Shown here: positions 5,746-7,822 of the stretch, in pieces
Layout: every line of letters starts with the position of its first letter
How positions within the stretch are numbered: position 1 is the first letter of the stretch
Assembly: GCA_900542595.1 (NCBI GenBank)
Contig: UQOB01000051.1
Coordinates: forward strand, 1 to 7,822
Origin: an uncultured Mollicutes bacterium
GTDB taxonomy: Bacteria > Bacillota_I > Bacilli_A > RFN20 > CAG-826
Direction of reading: 5' to 3'
DNA length: 7,822 nucleotides
Program-made: the position numbers and the translations under genes
Notes under the pieces: generated by a model
The model's input: only the letters and a program-made list of their open reading frames with translations
What the model was told of the DNA's origin: nothing
Database searches by the model: none

Positions 5746-7121
5746 ATGCAGAGAAAGTATCTGTAAGCCCTAAGATAATGGAACAAGGACCCCTATCGGA
5801 AGCCCATGATCGTCTGGGGGGCCGCCAAGTAGGAAAGACCTACCTCGTGAAGGACCTTTTCGCGGAGCAGGAATAAAAGGGACGGTATATCTACGTGGAT
5901 TGCCGCGTCAACTACCGTTTCGTCGACTATTGCCGAAAGCATGTCAACGACGAGGAAATCTTGAGCTACCTCTCTTTGAGCCACCAAAGGGAAATCGGCA
6001 AAGACACCCTCTTGATCTTTGACGAAGCCCAGGAATGTCCTGAGCTAGTGACCTTGCTGAAATATTTCTGCCAGAACCATCGTGAGATTCCAGTCCTTCT
6101 CACCGGTTCCATGATACGGCTAAGGCTCAAAAGGGACTCGAATGTGCGAGGGCAGAAAGACAACAATCCCTTCCTTTTCCCGATCGGAAAGATCAACGAG
6201 CTGACAGTCTATCCTCTGACCTTCGGCGAATTCCTCTACAACCGGAACGCGATGCTCTACAAAAAAGTCAAAGAAGCCTACAAGGAAAAGAAAGAGCTTA
6301 GTGAGGCGGAGCATTCGATGGCGATGTCTGTCTTTTACGACTACCTTCTCATCGGCGGCATGCCCGAAGCGGACCGGATATTCCTGGAGACAGGTTCCTA
6401 CCAGAAAGCCAGAAAGACCGTCATCGAACTCTACAACCATTATCTGGAGGATATGCCTCTCTATCAGGCGAGCAACGAATCGAAGCTTCGGTCCGAGACC
6501 ATCTTCAAGACAATCTATTCCCAATTGAGCAAAGAGTCCAAGAACTTCAAGCCCGGCATCGTCCAGAAAGGCCTTCGAAACCGGGATCTGGAGTCCCCGT
6601 TGGATTGGCTGAGCCTTGCCCATCTTGTCTACAGATCCACCATGGTCAAGGAAAGAGTCTCTCTCCCTCTTATGGAAGCGAAAGAGGCGCTCTACCGTCT
6701 CTACCTTTCCGACAGCGGAATATTCTCCTACGAAAGCCAGGTCGAGCCGACCGCCTTCCTTTCACAGACGGGAAGAAACACCCTCTCCGGCATCTTCTTC
6801 GAAAACTACGTGGCGACAGAGCTCGTCTCGCACGGCTTTCCCCTGTTCTATTGGCGCGGAAAAAACGATGCCGAATTCGAATTTCTCCTTCAGGACAAGG
6901 ATGCGGTCGTTCCCATCGACGTGAAGAAGAAAAAAGGCACGCTCAACTCCCTCTCGAAATTCATAGCGCACAACAAACTGGACTATGCCGTGAAAGTCTC
7001 CGCAAACCGCTACGACTACGACAAAGAGCACAGAATCCGAACCCTTCCCTTTTATGATGTCGGATTCTATTTGGAAGAAGTAAAGGAGAGAAACGATCAA
7101 ATTGGAAACGAAATTGGATAA
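5746..7121 (+). pseudogene. AAA-type ATPase with DUF4143 domain, inactivated
   Basis: Reconstructed length is about 458 residues, normal for these ATPases (P-loop AAA domain plus C-terminal DUF4143). From ATG 5746 the frame reads MQRKYL, stop, ALR, stop, WNKDPYRKPMIVWGA: TAA at 5764-5766 and 5776-5778. One base is missing near 5822, inside Walker A; restoring it gives GARQVGKTYLVKDLFAEQE. A third TAA follows at 5874-5876. From there the frame is open to TAA 7119-7121. It includes Walker B TLLIFDEAQE (D codon at 6021), VLLTGSM, the family stretch FPIGKINELTVYPLTFGEFL, the DUF4143 region (GLRNRDLESPLDWLSLAHLVYR...) and a PD-(D/E)xK-like end (AEFEF, PIDVK at 6912-6926). A GTG at 5895 could yield 408 residues but lacks the P-loop, so ATPase function is lost. 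Each stop could come from AAA to TAA. The gene is GC-richer (about 50%) than its surroundings, suggesting acquisition. The cellular role of this family is poorly known. Confidence 0.9.
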
Positions 7122-7183
7122 GTTCTGCCGGCGCGCCAGTCTAGTTTTCGTCGCTTACAACACTTAACTGGGACTGCCTAATG

Positions 7184-7250
7184 TAAAAAAGCCGATATTA
7201 TGCCGATATTCCTCGAATCTATAGGTATGCGAGCAGTAAAAAAGCCCGAT
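7184..7250. repeat. Short direct repeats after the ATPase relic
   Basis: GCCGATATT occurs at 7191-7199 and again at 7202-7210 (11-base period). The first copy is preceded by GTAAAAAA, and GTAAAAAAGCCCGAT recurs at 7236-7250, where it forms the left side of the terminator hairpin. This may be a local duplication of a terminator-like piece. Significance is uncertain. Confidence 0.4.
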
Positions 7251-7265
7251 TTCTCGGGCGTTTTC
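7238..7265. terminator. Bidirectional intrinsic terminator
   Basis: GCCCGA (7244-7249) and TCGGGC (7254-7259) form a GC-rich 6-bp stem with loop TTTC. On the plus strand GTTTTC follows, about 120 bases after the ATPase stop. On the minus strand the six A's at 7238-7243 give a perfect U-tract, so it would work at least as well for leftward transcripts from the AT-rich tail. Confidence 0.75.
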
Positions 7266-7761
7266 ATCTAAGTGCCTACATACTACGCTTTTGATACATT
7301 GCACACCTTTACAACGGCAACACCCCTTGCCCTTAAAAATATGTCTAATTCCAACTGCAATGAAATTTCGTTATAAATCTCTCTTTTATTCTTTTTAGTA
7401 GTTTCAAAAAAGATCTTCTATTAACTTCTTAAAATTCATTTTGTTTTCCTCACTTAACTATGTATTTTACCCAATTTATTCTAACGTAAAAAACTAAATT
7501 GTAAATTTATGTAGTTGCATGGTTTGAGTTGAACAAGGATGTGCTTTAAATGAGACTTGATACAAAGCGATATATCTTAAGAAAATTCAACACATATTAT
7601 TTGAAAACAAAACAATAATTTTGGATGTTTATAAAATCTTATCTTTCGAAGTTACTTTTTTAATTAACTACAAGAATTTTAGAAAATTTCAATACATAAT
7701 GTGTCATGCTATTAATAAAATGCGATAATCTATAAGCAATAAAATTCCATATTATAAAATA
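7266..7761. other. AT-rich stretch without a recognisable gene
   Basis: About 500 bases, locally only 20-30% GC by eye, with frequent stops in all frames I followed. It contains a small hairpin, GGCAA/TTGCC (7316-7331), and an imperfect direct repeat (GAAAATTCAACACATA at 7581-7596, AGAAAATTTCAATACATA at 7681-7698). It also holds a 22-codon ATG frame at 7550 that has no other support. No tRNA, CRISPR or known riboswitch pattern was seen. The bidirectional terminator at its left edge leaves room for an untranslated leftward RNA. Confidence 0.5.
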
Positions 7762-7822
7762 CTAAATACCGCTAAGAGGAATGACATAAACATCTTTATC
7801 CAATGGATAAACAGAATCGGTA
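7762..7822 (-). CDS. Possible C-terminal end of a gene cut by the window edge
   Basis: Reading leftward from the window edge, one frame gives TDSVYPLDKDVYVIPLSGI and stops at TAG (7764-7762). The mix of polar and hydrophobic residues looks coding and contrasts with the stop-rich DNA beyond. Only 19 residues are visible, and another minus-strand frame is also open here with a hydrophobic reading, so neither the frame nor the product can be settled. Confidence 0.3.
   Translation of the reverse strand, partial: TDSVYPLDKDVYVIPLSGI

Larger units (their letters stand above)
5496..5773 (+). pseudogene. Small gene of about 50 codons, apparently split by a 125-bp insertion
   Basis: An ATG at 5496 with GGAG six bases upstream opens a frame that, as the sequence stands, ends at TGA 5601-5603 after 35 residues (MAKLSEDEFAKTYQSYFGSS...). 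A second coding-like piece in another frame, AYEILKDGGIEP, runs from 5711 to TAA 5771-5773. Removing 5587-5711, which leaves one copy of a shared TAG, joins them in frame as ...NSLAYEILKDGGIEP..., a 50-residue product ending just inside the downstream ATPase gene. Both outer pieces are GC-richer than the part between them. I do not recognise the protein. It is small, charged and without membrane segments. Its overlap with an AAA/DUF4143 ATPase suggests a two-gene cassette. The reconstruction is inference; the 35-residue ORF alone could be fortuitous. Confidence 0.4.

Noticed and set aside
5746..5900. TAA read as a sense codon (alternative genetic code) in the ATPase
   Set aside because: The same gene and the lipoprotein end in TAA at natural C-termini, and the ATPase also needs a one-base frame correction, so decay is the simpler reading.
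6120..7100. Several 75-170-codon frames overlapping the ATPase relic
   Set aside because: They are alternative frames of GC-richer DNA without recognisable domains, while the main frame carries clear family motifs.
7550..7618. 22-codon ORF starting ATG 7550 with a weak AAGGA upstream
   Set aside because: Too short, AT-biased composition, poor spacing and no neighbour context.
7750..7820. Hydrophobic minus-strand frame (PILFIHWIKMFMSFLL...) at the right edge as a membrane protein end
   Set aside because: AT-rich DNA gives such readings easily; the overlapping frame ending PLSGI looks more like a natural C-terminus, though neither is certain.

Overview
The window looks like chromosome of a low-GC Gram-positive bacterium (Bacillota), possibly one of the uncultured gut-type Bacilli near the Mollicutes/Erysipelotrichia border. 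The clues are AT-leaning coding sequence (roughly 42-45% GC by eye), a lipoprotein with bacterial Ig-like (BIG2-type) repeats, an M3 oligoendopeptidase F, and use of TGG for Trp with TGA and TAA as ordinary stops. The last point argues against the Mycoplasma code. The taxonomic placement is inference.

Left part (1-3881, minus strand). Two genes read leftward as separate transcription units, each closed by its own intrinsic terminator. The upstream one encodes a 635-residue surface lipoprotein. Its N-terminal half is a string of Ig-like domains. Its C-terminal half carries the full set of landmarks of a barnase-type (microbial guanyl-specific) ribonuclease: an E in YYEVDIG, R-x3-R before IVYSS, and H in NHYNDF. 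The downstream one is pepF, a cytoplasmic zinc oligopeptidase.

Middle (3882-5285). A divergent intergenic region with a 20-bp perfect palindrome separates the lipoprotein gene from a plus-strand 12-TM major facilitator of the fucose-permease-like (FHS) type. The transporter's stop codon lies inside its own terminator hairpin. Neither divergent gene has a visible Shine-Dalgarno sequence, although pepF and the ATPase relic do.

Right part (5286-7262). This is a decayed, more GC-rich, probably acquired cassette. A small gene of about 50 codons appears to have been split by a 125-bp AT-rich insertion that carries three 12-bp boxes at an exact 33-bp spacing. It overlaps the start of an AAA-type ATPase/DUF4143 gene that is dead: three premature TAA codons and a one-base deletion inside the Walker A loop. 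A bidirectional terminator hairpin closes the cassette.

Right end (7262-7822). Very AT-rich sequence with no convincing gene, except perhaps the last codons of a minus-strand gene cut by the window edge.

No rRNA, tRNA, CRISPR array or intact mobile element was seen. The most notable item is the Ig-like-repeat/barnase lipoprotein. The best structural puzzle is the interrupted small gene with phased boxes.
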